From positions 9,008,569-9,072,568 of the forward strand of contig NC_079895.1 in NCBI RefSeq assembly GCF_024868665.1: 64,000 nt of DNA. Reading direction: 5' to 3'. Positions 11,182 to 22,000 of the stretch are shown here, piece by piece. Source of the DNA: Triplophysa rosa (lineage: Eukaryota > Chordata > Actinopteri > Cypriniformes > Nemacheilidae). The stretch's first letter is position 1, and each line of letters begins with the position of its first letter. Under the pieces are notes generated by a model. That model did no database searches, was not told the origin of the DNA, and worked only from the letters and a program-made list of their open reading frames with translations. The translations under genes and the position numbers were made by a program.

Positions 11182-14100
11182 GAAGTGTGCCGGTTCTCCG
11201 TCGCTCCTGAGGAGACACTGATTTCTTCCGGTGTACCAGCGACATAAGCAGACAAGATTGCAAAGATCTGCCCCGTGTCGAGTATGACGGCCACGACCCG
11301 TGGCTCCCCTGTGGGAGGGAATGATGGTCAGGGCCAGGCTCCGGATGGCCAGTCCCAGCCTCCCCTGCCCCAGAACCAGGTCAGTGGTGCATTGGATGTC
11401 CTCTTTCCATCTTTCAATCCCAATCAAAATTCATATTTTTCTGTTGCCACCGAAGATTTTATACTACAATGATTGTATAGCTAGACAGTTCACTGACTTC
11501 CAGAAATATATCTGTAACCCCCTCATAATCAGTACCCCTGTTTCATATCAATGTTTTTGGGGCATGTGCTCATGATGTTTGTCAATAAAAAAAGTGTTTA
11601 TATTTGATATAATAATCTGCAATTGCATTTCCTTGTTTGTATGATTGAATGACTATAACATTCTTGTACACTACTAGATGCAAACGGTCATGATTGAGAT
11701 TTAATTATTATTTTTGAAGGTACAGAAATTCTGATTTTGACAGTTTTTGACATAATTTTCGTTTTTAAAGGGATAGTTAACCCAAAACAAAAAATTCTGT
11801 CATCATTTAAGGCCATTGCACATTGAGTCCAAAATTTGCGTCCGAAATTTCCACTCTTTAAAAAATAAATACGAACTCACTCAATCACAGTTACACACTG
11901 CCTCTGATATTTTCATCCGTCATAAACAAATTCGCACTGGGTTCGATTTTCTTCTTTTTCGCATCCGTAGCAAGCAGTTTGAGAGGCGTTTGGACAATTC
12001 GGAGACACGGTAAAAAAAAGAGGCAAAATACGAGAAAACGCATACGAAAATTTCGGACTGTATGTGCAAAGACCTTTACTCACCCTGACACCCTCTTGTC
12101 ATTTCAAAGCTGCATGGCTTTCTTTATTCTACGGAATACAAAATAAGATAACCAAACAACGGCAGTACCCATTGCCTCGCATTGGTTTGTGTCCATACAC
12201 TAGAAGTAAATGGGTATCACTCTTCAAAATAGAACAAGTTTGAAAAGTCAAGAGGGTGAGTAAAGATGATGAGAGAGTATATTTTAATACAACTGTTTGT
12301 TGGTAAATGATGTTCCTTTATTTGAATAATTGCCACTTTGCATGTTCTCAGATGGTTTCTTCCTGTTGGCATTTTGGTCCAAATAAGCCCCTAAAGTGCA
12401 CCAGATAGGCAGCCTGACTCAGTGAAGCTTTAAATCTTTGCATTGTCTAGAAACCTTTTTTTAAGTTGAATCACCAAACTTTAGGTCTGTTATGAGGTCA
12501 CTATTATTGTCAGATGAATCGCCTGCAACTCATGAGGTTATGGCCTTTGCCTGCCTATCTTAGCATTGGATTTCCCAGCAGCAAGTGTAGCTTGGGCTTT
12601 ATTTCATTTCTGATTGAATAACGGTTTAACAATGCTTTGATGCATGTGCGGTCAAAGAATTGAAACAGCAGCATTATAGCAAAAGAAAAGGCGAGAGGCT
12701 CTCTTTGATTATGTTGCAGAGGGCAATTGTTCCATTCTCCGGGGATAGACTGCAGCAGTGTTATCTGTTACACCTGTGCTCACCCCGAGCGCATGTTAAA
12801 AGGGACGAATCAATGAGGATGAGGCGCCTGGCAGAGAAAGGCACACCAGTTGGTTAGAGATGTGTAGCGCCTAGACGTGAGAAGCAAACTGGCTATGTAG
12901 GTCAGCCAAGCAGAAGGAGCTTTTTCCAGCACACCCCCACATTTCCCAAGTTCCGCAGGCTCCATTCAGATCTACCAGCAGAGCTTCAGCCCACATGCAT
13001 CCATTGACACACTACAGGAAATTGACTTGGAGCATCTTAAGGCCGCTTTATCTTCCTTACTCTCTCATTCTTTTTAATCCCTTGCACGGGCACACATATA
13101 TATACGTTGTGCCTGCTTATGAGAAGGATTCTTTGATTCTGGGTAGAACCTTTAGAGCAGTTTAACTATGTCTAATGTTTTTGTTTTATGTATGTAGGTA
13201 ATTATTGACCCTGTTTAAATTCTGTCCCTGTTCCTTTGAAATTACAAGTAAATCTCAGAAACATGACTCAGAAAGGCTGCATTTTGGGTGATCCTGTTAT
13301 ATTTAGGTTGATGATTGTAGTCTTAATAGATAATATCAAGCCTTACCCCATATAAATATATACTATGCTATAGTTGCTGTTGGATGGAAACGTTGTATCT
13401 TCAGAACCACAACTTTTCAATAAATGGGAAAAAGAACATATTTTTTAAAATAAACACAAATTGACACGCTCTTTATTACTTTTCATTGCCATTTGACAAA
13501 CATGGAGGCCGACCAATATTAATCATTTATGGGAAAAAAATCACAAAATATGGAGATTTGAGGTTTCTGCCTGCAACAATAAAAAACAAACAACAATATG
13601 GTAGTTATGTTAGTTGTATGTTTGAGACATGCCATATTATTTCCTAATCCGCTGACCCATGTTCATTACAGACATCCTCTCCCAACTCATCCAATGAGAA
13701 CTCCCCAGTGAGCCCTCCAGATGACCAGGGTCAGGGGGACAGTCCCGCTCCCCTGGAGGAGGAGGAGCCAGCTTTTCCCCACACTGAACTGGCCAAGCTG
13801 GATGACATGATCAACAGGTAGGTTTCTATTTCTTAATTGATCAGATGATGTCTGTATTTTAACCAGACTTGAGTTAAAACCACTTTTTCTTTACTTTCAT
13901 GCACAGACCTCGTTGGGTTGTTCCAGTTTTGCCAAAGGGCGAATTAGAAGTTCTTCTTGAAGCTGCTATAGATCTTTGTAAAAAAGGTAATATTCCTGTC
14001 GTCGTTTAATATTTACAATATTTACAATAAACATTACTGCTGAGTTTCGCAATTCTTTGCCGTTTTGTTTGTGTAAGTTGGCTCTTTTTCTCTCTTGTTA

Positions 14101-14297
14101 ACTTTCACTTTTGCTCCCAAATGAATTCTTCAGTTTCTGTAAATGTCAGCCTCATGTTGGCCTTTCTTTCGTTTTTATCTCAAGGTCTTGATGTCAAGTG
14201 TGAAGCATGCCAGAGGTTTTTCAGAGATGGCCTGACAATATCCTTTACGAAAATACTGACTGATGAGGCTGTAAGCGGATGGAAATTTGAGATCCAT
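11182..14297 (+). CDS. usp9x: USP9X-type deubiquitinase, N-terminal fragment only
   Basis: Coding exons are 11284-11379, 13672-13817, 13907-13986 and 14185-14297, all with GT/AG borders and one continuous frame of 145 codons; 11182-11283 is 5' UTR. The peptide starts [14 protein letters not shown] and contains [20 protein letters not shown] and [20 protein letters not shown], which match the very conserved N terminus of USP9X. That enzyme, about 2,550 residues long, removes ubiquitin from many substrates and supports endosomal trafficking and cell polarity. The last exon ends in phase 0 at a good donor (CAT/GTGAGT), but no next exon (expected to begin RCIINNTHR) occurs before dop1b begins at 19.1 kb. 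The catalytic domain is absent. It may be a pseudogene fragment, a transposon-carried copy or a misjoin. No stop or frameshift is present, so it is recent or the assembly is broken. Confidence 0.85.
11765..12287. mobile_element. TTAA-flanked MITE with a nested second element, usp9x intron
   Basis: The outer element has ends ttaaagggatagttaaccca and gagggtgagtaaagatgatg flanked by TTAA, the common long-inverted-repeat MITE of fish genomes. It is interrupted at 11810-12075 by another element (separate entry). It lies in the intron between the first two coding exons. Confidence 0.65.
11810..12075. mobile_element. PIF/Harbinger-like MITE with TTA target duplication
   Basis: Inverted ends AGGCCATTGCACATTGAGTC and the complement of AGGTCTTTGCACATACAGTC are flanked by TTA on both sides (11807-11809, 12076-12078). 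A 3 bp TTA/TAA duplication is typical of PIF/Harbinger. It is 266 bp long with no coding capacity, and it inserted into an older MITE. Confidence 0.6.
12300..13660. other. usp9x intron, nothing recognised
   Basis: This is the remainder of the intron before the exon at 13672. It holds no exon, RNA gene or repeat that I can name with confidence; it is mostly AT-rich, with a short GC-richer part near 12660-13000. Confidence 0.4.
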
Positions 14298-14671
14298 GTG
14301 AGTCCTGCAACCTGAGCTGTGGTGCCATTTTCATCACACTTCTTACATGTTAAAGAAACAGTTTTTTTATTTGCACATTTGCTAAATGTGTGTGTAAAAA
14401 TTTAGAGTACTTACTGTCTCTGCTAAAACAATCAATCTCAATTGCGAGAGAATTAGACAGCAAATAAGATTATTAAAGTCTATATCTAATAGCTTGTTGT
14501 GGTGAGGACTTTCACTGGCCGATAAGTGGATCCTTCGCATGTTACATGCATTGTGATGGCAAAGAGTCTAGAAATGGAAGGCAAACCCCTAGGCCTACAG
14601 TAATGGTTTAACCCTACCGCTCAGCAGCCAATAGGAAGTCATCACGCTTACACGTTCAAACTGGTCAAGTG

Positions 14672-14942
14672 GCCGGATGGCTCAAAAACACGCGAAATTG
14701 ACGTCTGACGTCACGCGTAGAGTACGTGTTGTTTGCGTGTAGAGTACGTGTTGTTTGCGCGTAGAATACGTGTTGTTTGCACGTAGAATACGTGTTGTTT
14801 GCGCGTAGAATACGCGTCAATTTTTCACGCGTAAACTACACGTACTCTAAGCGCAAACAACACGTACTCTACGCGCAAACAACACGTACTTTACGCGTTG
14901 TTGACGTGTTAAAATTTGCGCGTTTTTGACCCTCCTGGCTTT
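14672..14942. repeat. Hairpin element built of inverted 22 bp repeats
   Basis: Outer inverted ends GCCGGATGGCTCAAAAACAC and the complement of GCCAGGAGGGTCAAAAACGC enclose about four 22 bp units of the type gtagaatacgtgttgtttgc, followed by about three units in the opposite orientation. The whole can fold into a long hairpin and is very rich in CpG and ACGT. It has no coding capacity. I take it as a fold-back MITE; no target duplication is clear. Confidence 0.6.
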
Positions 14943-14949
14943 CCATATT

Positions 14950-15050
14950 GACCTGCCAGTGTCGGGAGTGCCGGGTCACGTGACCTGCCAGTGTCGGGAG
15001 TGCCGGGTCACGTGACCTGCCAGTGGCAGCTCCTGCCAGCCAGCTGAAGA
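14950..15050. repeat. 32 bp tandem subrepeats with GTCACGTGAC palindromes
   Basis: Units of gacctgccagtgtcgggagt followed by gccgggtcacgt recur at 32 bp spacing, with GTCACGTGAC at 14975-14984 and 15007-15016. The same block occurs in the palindrome arms near 1395-1475 and 5390-5450. It belongs to the neighbouring hAT family. Confidence 0.6.
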
Positions 15051-16194
15051 TTGAACCCCCTCTCTGATAATGTCACTGAAATCCAGGGATCGGAGGATGT
15101 CACATTCCAGGGACATCAACGCTAGATTGTTCAGTCGTTCTTGCAACATTGTTGAACGAAGACAAGTTTTTGACTAAAGACAGTTTGGAAAAAGAACGTT
15201 CCCCGCTGGCGTTAGTAACAGACAATGTCAGGAAAATACGGAAAGATGTCCACATTAGGAAACATTTACGCATTTGGCAGACGCTTCTATCCAAAGCGAC
15301 TTACATTACCCTATAAATTTGTTTCTAATTATGTGCAATCCCCTGAGATCCAACCCACGACCTTGGTGTTGTTAACGCCGTGCTCTTACTGAGCTACAGG
15401 AAACACAGACTGCAATTGTTTTAGCTGAAGCAATGCTACAACACTTTTGTTTGTCTCATTTTTAGTAAATTCTCTGAAATGGGCAATTTCAAAAAAAAAT
15501 CCGACGCATTAGCCATTTCATTAAGACAATTTGGCTTGTATATAGCGAATATATATAAAATAGAGTTTGTTTAAATACAAAATTAGTATGCATTAAGTCA
15601 AAATAACCTAAAATTGGCGGGCAGGATGACCCTTCATGGGCCCGGTCAACTCCGTCTTCGTCAGCTTTTGTGAAATATCCTGATACCTTTGGAATCTTAT
15701 TAAGTAACTCCTGTATTCGCTGCTGCTTATCTCTTAAGTTTTTCCTTTCTTGAGCCCCTCTCTCACATTTTTTGGCAAAACCCGACATTTTAGCAGCTCT
15801 TCAACTTCCCAGCATAATCATTCCCGTGGTTAAGATCATGAAATGTAAATTTGACACAATCATTGGAAATTTGATCAATCTGATCTTACCAATCAAATGG
15901 CTTTAATTTTTGAATGACCTGCACATAAACCTATGGGATGATTGGCACGCTAAGGCTGTCCGCATCCACCAATCATCTCCACTCTTTTCGCAGTTTGGTT
16001 TACTCCTGGAGCCAGCACTTTTTTTCACACGATCTACTGCACCGCTGGCTGCGCCGCACGTCACAACTCAGAGACGTAGATAATTATTTTAAATATGTAA
16101 TTTAAAAAAATATATTTGTGTAAAGGCCGGGCCCCCTTGCAGTGACGGGCCCTGGGCTTAAGCCCCGGTAAACCCTTGCGTTAATGCGGCCCTG
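15050..16194 (-). pseudogene. hAT-family transposase remnant with terminus
   Basis: On the minus strand an N-terminal piece (15788 downward, MSGFAKKCERGAQERK with a basic, coiled start) resembles the beginning of ZMYM1-like hAT proteins. A C-terminal piece (15256 downward) reads SVTNASGERSFSKLSLVKN, the conserved start of the hAT dimerisation domain. The DDE core between them is missing and a SINE sits between the pieces. The element edge reads CAGGGCCGCATTAACGC from 16194 inward, followed by CTTCCAGG outside (16195-16202). It is non-functional. Confidence 0.7.
15264..15397 (-). repeat. tRNA-derived SINE inserted in the hAT remnant
   Basis: On the minus strand it reads tagctcag (box A) and gtgggttggat (decayed box B), then the tail with tcgctttggatagaagcgtc. 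It is flanked by AGGAAAC on both sides (15257-15263 and 15398-15404), a direct target-site duplication. It is younger than the hAT remnant it splits. Confidence 0.8.
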
Positions 16195-16202
16195 CTTCCA
16201 GG

Positions 16203-18300
16203 CATTGTAATATTTTGTTTATTGTTACATTTGTAAAACAATTTGTGATGTGCTAAATGATTAAATTTAATGTTTTATGAGACGTTATCTAAATCCCTCT
16301 TTTTGGTCTCCATGTCTTATTCGCAAGGGCAACCAAGGCCAACAGACCCAGCCCACACTGATACTCATCCTTGCACTGCCTGGGACACCTAAGGCCAACA
16401 GGCGCAGCTCCTGTTCTCTTTTTGCCATAAATACTTTAACAATGCAAAATTGTGAAATGTACTATAGAAATAATTTTTACTTTGACTACATGGATCCTCA
16501 CACCACCTGGTAATAGCAGGAAACCCATTTGGAGAGAACAGCATTGTTTTCTGTAGCTCGCAAGGATTTGCTTTTTGGCAAATTACAACTTTACCATGAG
16601 TGTAGGCCTAGCTATGAGAGACTACTTTTTTGCTGGACTTTTTTACAATTGTACATTTGTACAAAGTACCTGAAATATTTCTGTATGTACAGTATATTTA
16701 AAATTAAGGCAAATTATTTGGTTAGTTTTGTTAAGATAAAGACTTTTCATTTATAACAATATCACCAACACAATATTAATTATACATGTGATTTCATGAA
16801 TTTAGGATAGTAATGTTCAATATTGACCATTCTGTAAATATTTATTCAATGTAAATTGTTGTTGTTTATCAATAAACTGTTGTATTTGATTTAGTATTTC
16901 TGCTTATTAAAATATTGTGAATAGCAAATATAAACTGTGAAATGGTGCCTTGAAGCATCCAACATGGTTCCAGACCATTTTAATAAAAGGGATCCCCAAG
17001 AAGCCTTGAGGGTTCCTCAGAGAACCGCCCTTCATTAAGCGGTGCCTTGAGTTTCCCCTGAGGGTTCCGCCGGCGTGGCAATGTGAAGAACCCCAAATGG
17101 TTCCTCAAAGTACCTTTAATTTTTACAGTGTAGACCACCGGTTAAAAGTTTACCGGACTTGGACACACTACACTAGATGAAGGAAAGCACCTAATAAGTA
17201 GCCTAGGCTACATTCATATCGTGGGAAAAACATCCAAGTGAATACCTCATGACGCTGACTGAGAAGGTCCAGAGTGATCAGACATACAATAAAATAGCTT
17301 CATAATATAATATTTTTATTTGTGCTATTTCATAGTCTTAGACTATTATTCATCACTACAATTAGTACTATGAGTAATGATTCGTTCATGATGCTTATAG
17401 CTAGCATCATATATGACGTTTGGACAAAAAGTAAATAATATACCTAATATAGTCATTAATCCCTCTGATGCCTCAGCAGAGGGCGCTGGGACTCATCAAA
17501 TATCTCTTTTTGGTGTGAAAGTGTAGTTTTTTTAATTAATGGTTTCACAAGTAAGCAATACAAACATTGTTAACACTTTACAATAAGGTTGTATTAACAT
17601 GTAAGTAAATGCTGAAATGAATACTAAGATGAATAAAAGCGTTTTTGCTTATTGTTAATTCATGTTAGCTAATGCAATTAACTAATTGTTAACAAAAACA
17701 ACTTTATTGTAAAGTTTTCTTTTTAAACAGGCCCAAGAGTAAATGAAGTTATTTTATTTAGCTGAGCTGTACTTTCACATTAAATAATTCACTTGAGCAT
17801 CAAGCACACACTATCTATTTTTATACAACTTTTTCTGTAAATAATATTTCATTCATTCTGCCGTATAGCACATACCTTGTACTACAATAGTCTATTCTTA
17901 TTTTTTACTTGTACATATTTACATACATACATAGCTTTACACTCTCTATATCTTTATCTTATGTTTATTGTATTGTATTTCTTAATTTTTTATACCCATA
18001 GGCCCTTATTTAAATCATTGTGTACTGTATTCTATTGTGTTACGGTCTCTGTGTACTGTTGTTGCTGTTTCTGTGTACTGGATGCTCCTGTCACCAAAAC
18101 AAATTCCTTGTATGTGCATACATACTTGGCAATAAAGCTCTTTCTGATTCTGATTTTATTTTTTTAAATAAAAAAACAACATTCCAATGAATGAACCGGG
18201 GACATGTGTGGTGTTTTTGGGGTTTCCAAGAATACTTGTTTCATCTAATATTACTGTTTAATGGGACTTACATGTACAGTATATGGGCAATTCTAGCACA
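16203..18300. other. Intergenic repeats between hAT remnant and dop1b 3' end
   Basis: About 16950-17135 is a degraded MITE (gaaccccaaatggttcctca, ending in aatttttacagtgtag). About 17880-18165 looks like a non-LTR retrotransposon 3' tail: it ends in ggcaataaagctctttctga followed by a ctgatt-type microsatellite. The rest is AT-rich with no host gene recognised. No further usp9x exon was found. Confidence 0.5.
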
Positions 18301-19097
18301 ACAGCACATAGATTAGCACAAGGAAAGTTGTTTAATTTTAGTGCATCTACAACATTCTACAACTTTAGTTTCAGGCACTTTAATTCTACTGGCTTGAGAA
18401 TTTAAACAGCACAAAATAGCCAGGGTAGCATATGAGCGATTAACACTTAATATCATTGTCAATAGGAGGATAGAATCACAGCATAAAAACTTCCTAGAGA
18501 TCTGACAACTGATGAATGATAAAGAACACAAACATGGATCCAAAACATTCCCTTAGGTCCCGAAATATATATACTGTAAGAGTTAAAGACATTCAATACT
18601 TAAAAATAATTAAACTTCAAAACTCAATAAGACATATTACATTTACTAGATTTAAAGCAGGAAAATACAGCAGAGTAAAAGATCTATCAACAGTTATTGG
18701 TGCATAAACAAACATTCATGTCAGCATTTTCCAAAATCACCCCTATATGTGACTCTGTGACTGACAGCCTATACAAATGGAAAGATTCATAGACAAAACA
18801 ACAATCATGCTGTTGTTGAAACATGGAACACTCATGTTGAATTTGCCTTATTCAGTAATGATAAATAAACCGTAATAATAAACAGTAAAAGAATGCAAAG
18901 AATGTTTGAAAAAACGTCATGATACAGACATGATACATTCACCTCTGACAACAACTTTATATTTTTGCAGGACCTTTTATACATTTCTGTTACACTACAA
19001 TGAAATCTCATTGCACTTGACTTTTGTGTGAGACCAATAACATTACTAAAGATAATACAGAATCTAAGAAAAATATTTCCAAAGATGTGTGGATCAT

Positions 19098-22000
19098 CTA
19101 ACTGTCCATTCCGTCTAGGAACTCTCCTTCTATGATTTGCTCCAGGCGTTTCATGACTCTGTAGCTGCTGGGAGGTGGGTAGTCTGCGGTATAGCGTGGG
19201 AGGGGCGCAGAGAGGCTGGAAGAGCTAGTAAATGAGCAGCAGAGGGTATTGAAGAACGGCACAAGATCCACGATTGAAGAAAGAGATCGCAGAGTCAGCA
19301 GAGGGAACTCCACACGGTCTGTGCTCAACTCCCCCACTGTTCCATTCAGCTCCTGAACACACGTGTTTAAGAGATTATACTCTACATATTTCGTTTTAAA
19401 GAAAACATGGTTTTTGGGTTTTGGCATAACCCGAAGTAAACCATTTAATAATAAAAAAGTGAAAGAATGTCTACCTCATGGTTTCTAGAACACTAACTGT
19501 TCTGTGAACACAGTGTGTAAAGATCTTACCCCGTAACGTCGGTTGATTCCATCCAGTATTCTGACGACATGAGGTTTACACTCTTGTTCTCCTTCCAAAA
19601 GAGTGTTTTCAGGACCATCAAAATGCTCCACGTCTACTTCAGGAATAAAAGCCCAGCGATACCTACATATACATTACTAGATCGTGAACAGTAAATATTA
19701 GGCAATGGAGCAGATCAGAGGTTATTTTAAGCGTGAGTTCAAAAGAACCTAATGATCTATTACTGACAGCTGCCAATGTTAGGGCAACCAGGACAGTCTA
19801 TTTAGAGTCATAACAACTAAACGCCCAATAAGGAAATATCTGTGAAGTTATATATTATTAATAGAAACTTCCTTTTGAAGAACTCCTTGAAAAGTACGCA
19901 AGGAGCCTCTGAAAGGAAAAATAATTATTTTCATTATTTACTCATCCTGATGCTGTTCGTGTTTTTTTCTGAAAAACAAAGGGATTTGGTGCTTGGACGT
20001 AAACTTAAACTGTATTATATAAACAACAGGAGCTCAGAAGGACATGAGGGTGGGTACGGTAAATTATGAATTTTCATTTTCCAGGTGAAGTCCCTACATC
20101 TTCATATTTGTAATTAAAGAATAAAGAATTTAACATTTGTCACGAATTCACAAATAATGATCAAGTGAAACTATTTCTTGTTATTTCTCACCGACAAACA
20201 TGTATAAAGTATGCATAGTTCACAGCTTCATCTTACATTTGAAACAGGGGCATCTGCTCAGGTGGGAAGGACACCGCGGTGTCTAGGAATTTGCAGGCTG
20301 ACAGGTACATGTCCAGCTCTGTCTGCGGGAAGCCCAGAAGACCATTCTTGTCATGGCCGCCCCGTAATTTACTCCTTAAAAAGAAGAGGAAAGATAAAGA
20401 GCAAGAGCAAGAGAGTGAGAAATGTATTGGCCAACAAAAAGATTGAGGTGGTACAATGCAAATGGAAAATCAGTTTGACTTACTTGGAAACCTCTTTATC
20501 ATCCAGCAGGGTCTTCTCTAGGCGATTAAAAATGCGTATCTAAAATAAAAGACAAACGGCAACAATGACTATTCATAATTATTTAAACTGCACAGCTCTA
20601 ACAACATCACAGAAATGGTCATTGATAAAAAAAACAAATGAAACAGTCATAGTCCTTACCAGCTCTGTCACCATGATTGGCCAGAGTGAGGTGAGATGTT
20701 GTGGTGAGATCCTCAACAGAAGAACACGAAACATGAGGAACATCTGAGCCGACACTGCTGGGGTCTGTCCCACACGCAGGTTCTCTGTTAGACGCTCTAA
20801 AACAGACATATATAACATAAATAAATCTAAGCTGCAATATATTTGTATGTGCATATTTGTTTTACACTTACAGACTGAGTAATACCTTGTATAAGAGGCA
20901 AATAGAAATGATACTGGTCATTCTCTCCACTGAACATGGCAAAAGCCTGACGTTTCAGTAACATTGGCTTCTGCTCGGCGCTGTTGAATAGCTTCAAAGA
21001 ACTGCTCTGCATATCTGTAAAACACAAACCAACACAATACAACTAAACACTGATTACATAACAAACACTCTTACAAATACACAAAGATGTAGGCTACATA
21101 TACTCACTCATCAAGTCTTTAAACATTGTTTTCTCATGAGTTAGCAGATGGTCTATGATGGATCTCCAACTAAAGCACAACATGAAAGTTTAGCGATTTA
21201 AGCATCATACTGGTTATAGACTGATAGATTAGCCAGATAAATAAAAAAAAGAGCTGTATCGGACATCAGCATTGGCTCAAACCAGAATAAAAATTAAAAG
21301 TCCATCTTACTGGCAGGTACATGAAGAGTCCATCGTGAAAAACATTGGGTCCATAAAGAGCTCCAGCACTTCTTTCTTCCATGCCCGCTTAGTGTAAGCA
21401 TATCCACTCAGACTGCTCAACAACTGAGCACCCGCACAGAAACTAGGCATGTTATACGCACTGAGAAGTAAACAGGGTGAGAAAGAGATTTATAAAGAAG
21501 TACTAAGGCCAGGTTTCAAAGACAAGGCTTAAGGGTAGTCCCAGACTAAAATGAATGTGTGACCTGTCTTAACTCAACATAACTTGCCCAGAAATATCTT
21601 AAAATATATCCGTGCCATTGTTTTGTCTCAAGATGCACACCAGTAATGTATTCTTCTAAGGCATTTCTATAAAAGTGACATAAATATCTTAATTCAACTA
21701 AGGCATAGTCCTGGCTTAAGCAAAACCGTGACTGTGAACCCGGGCCAAAGAGTTATAAATTAAAACCTATTCACTTGATCCTCATGCTTACAAACTTTTT
21801 AAAACTTGCTTTTAAAACTTTAAAAACTGTTTAAACCCTAAAACAATTTTAACTAAAGTGTCTTTTGTAATAGTTACCTGTGATTTTTTAGATAGGGAAA
21901 AACGTAATACATGAGACGAGAAATAAGAGGCACAGCTTTCTCTTTCTCATCACTGCGATAGACCATGTCCAAAAGAGGAGCCAGAACCTACACACACACA

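Noticed and set aside
14298..19097. Further usp9x exons, such as one starting RCIINN
   Set aside because: No such peptide was found on the plus strand.
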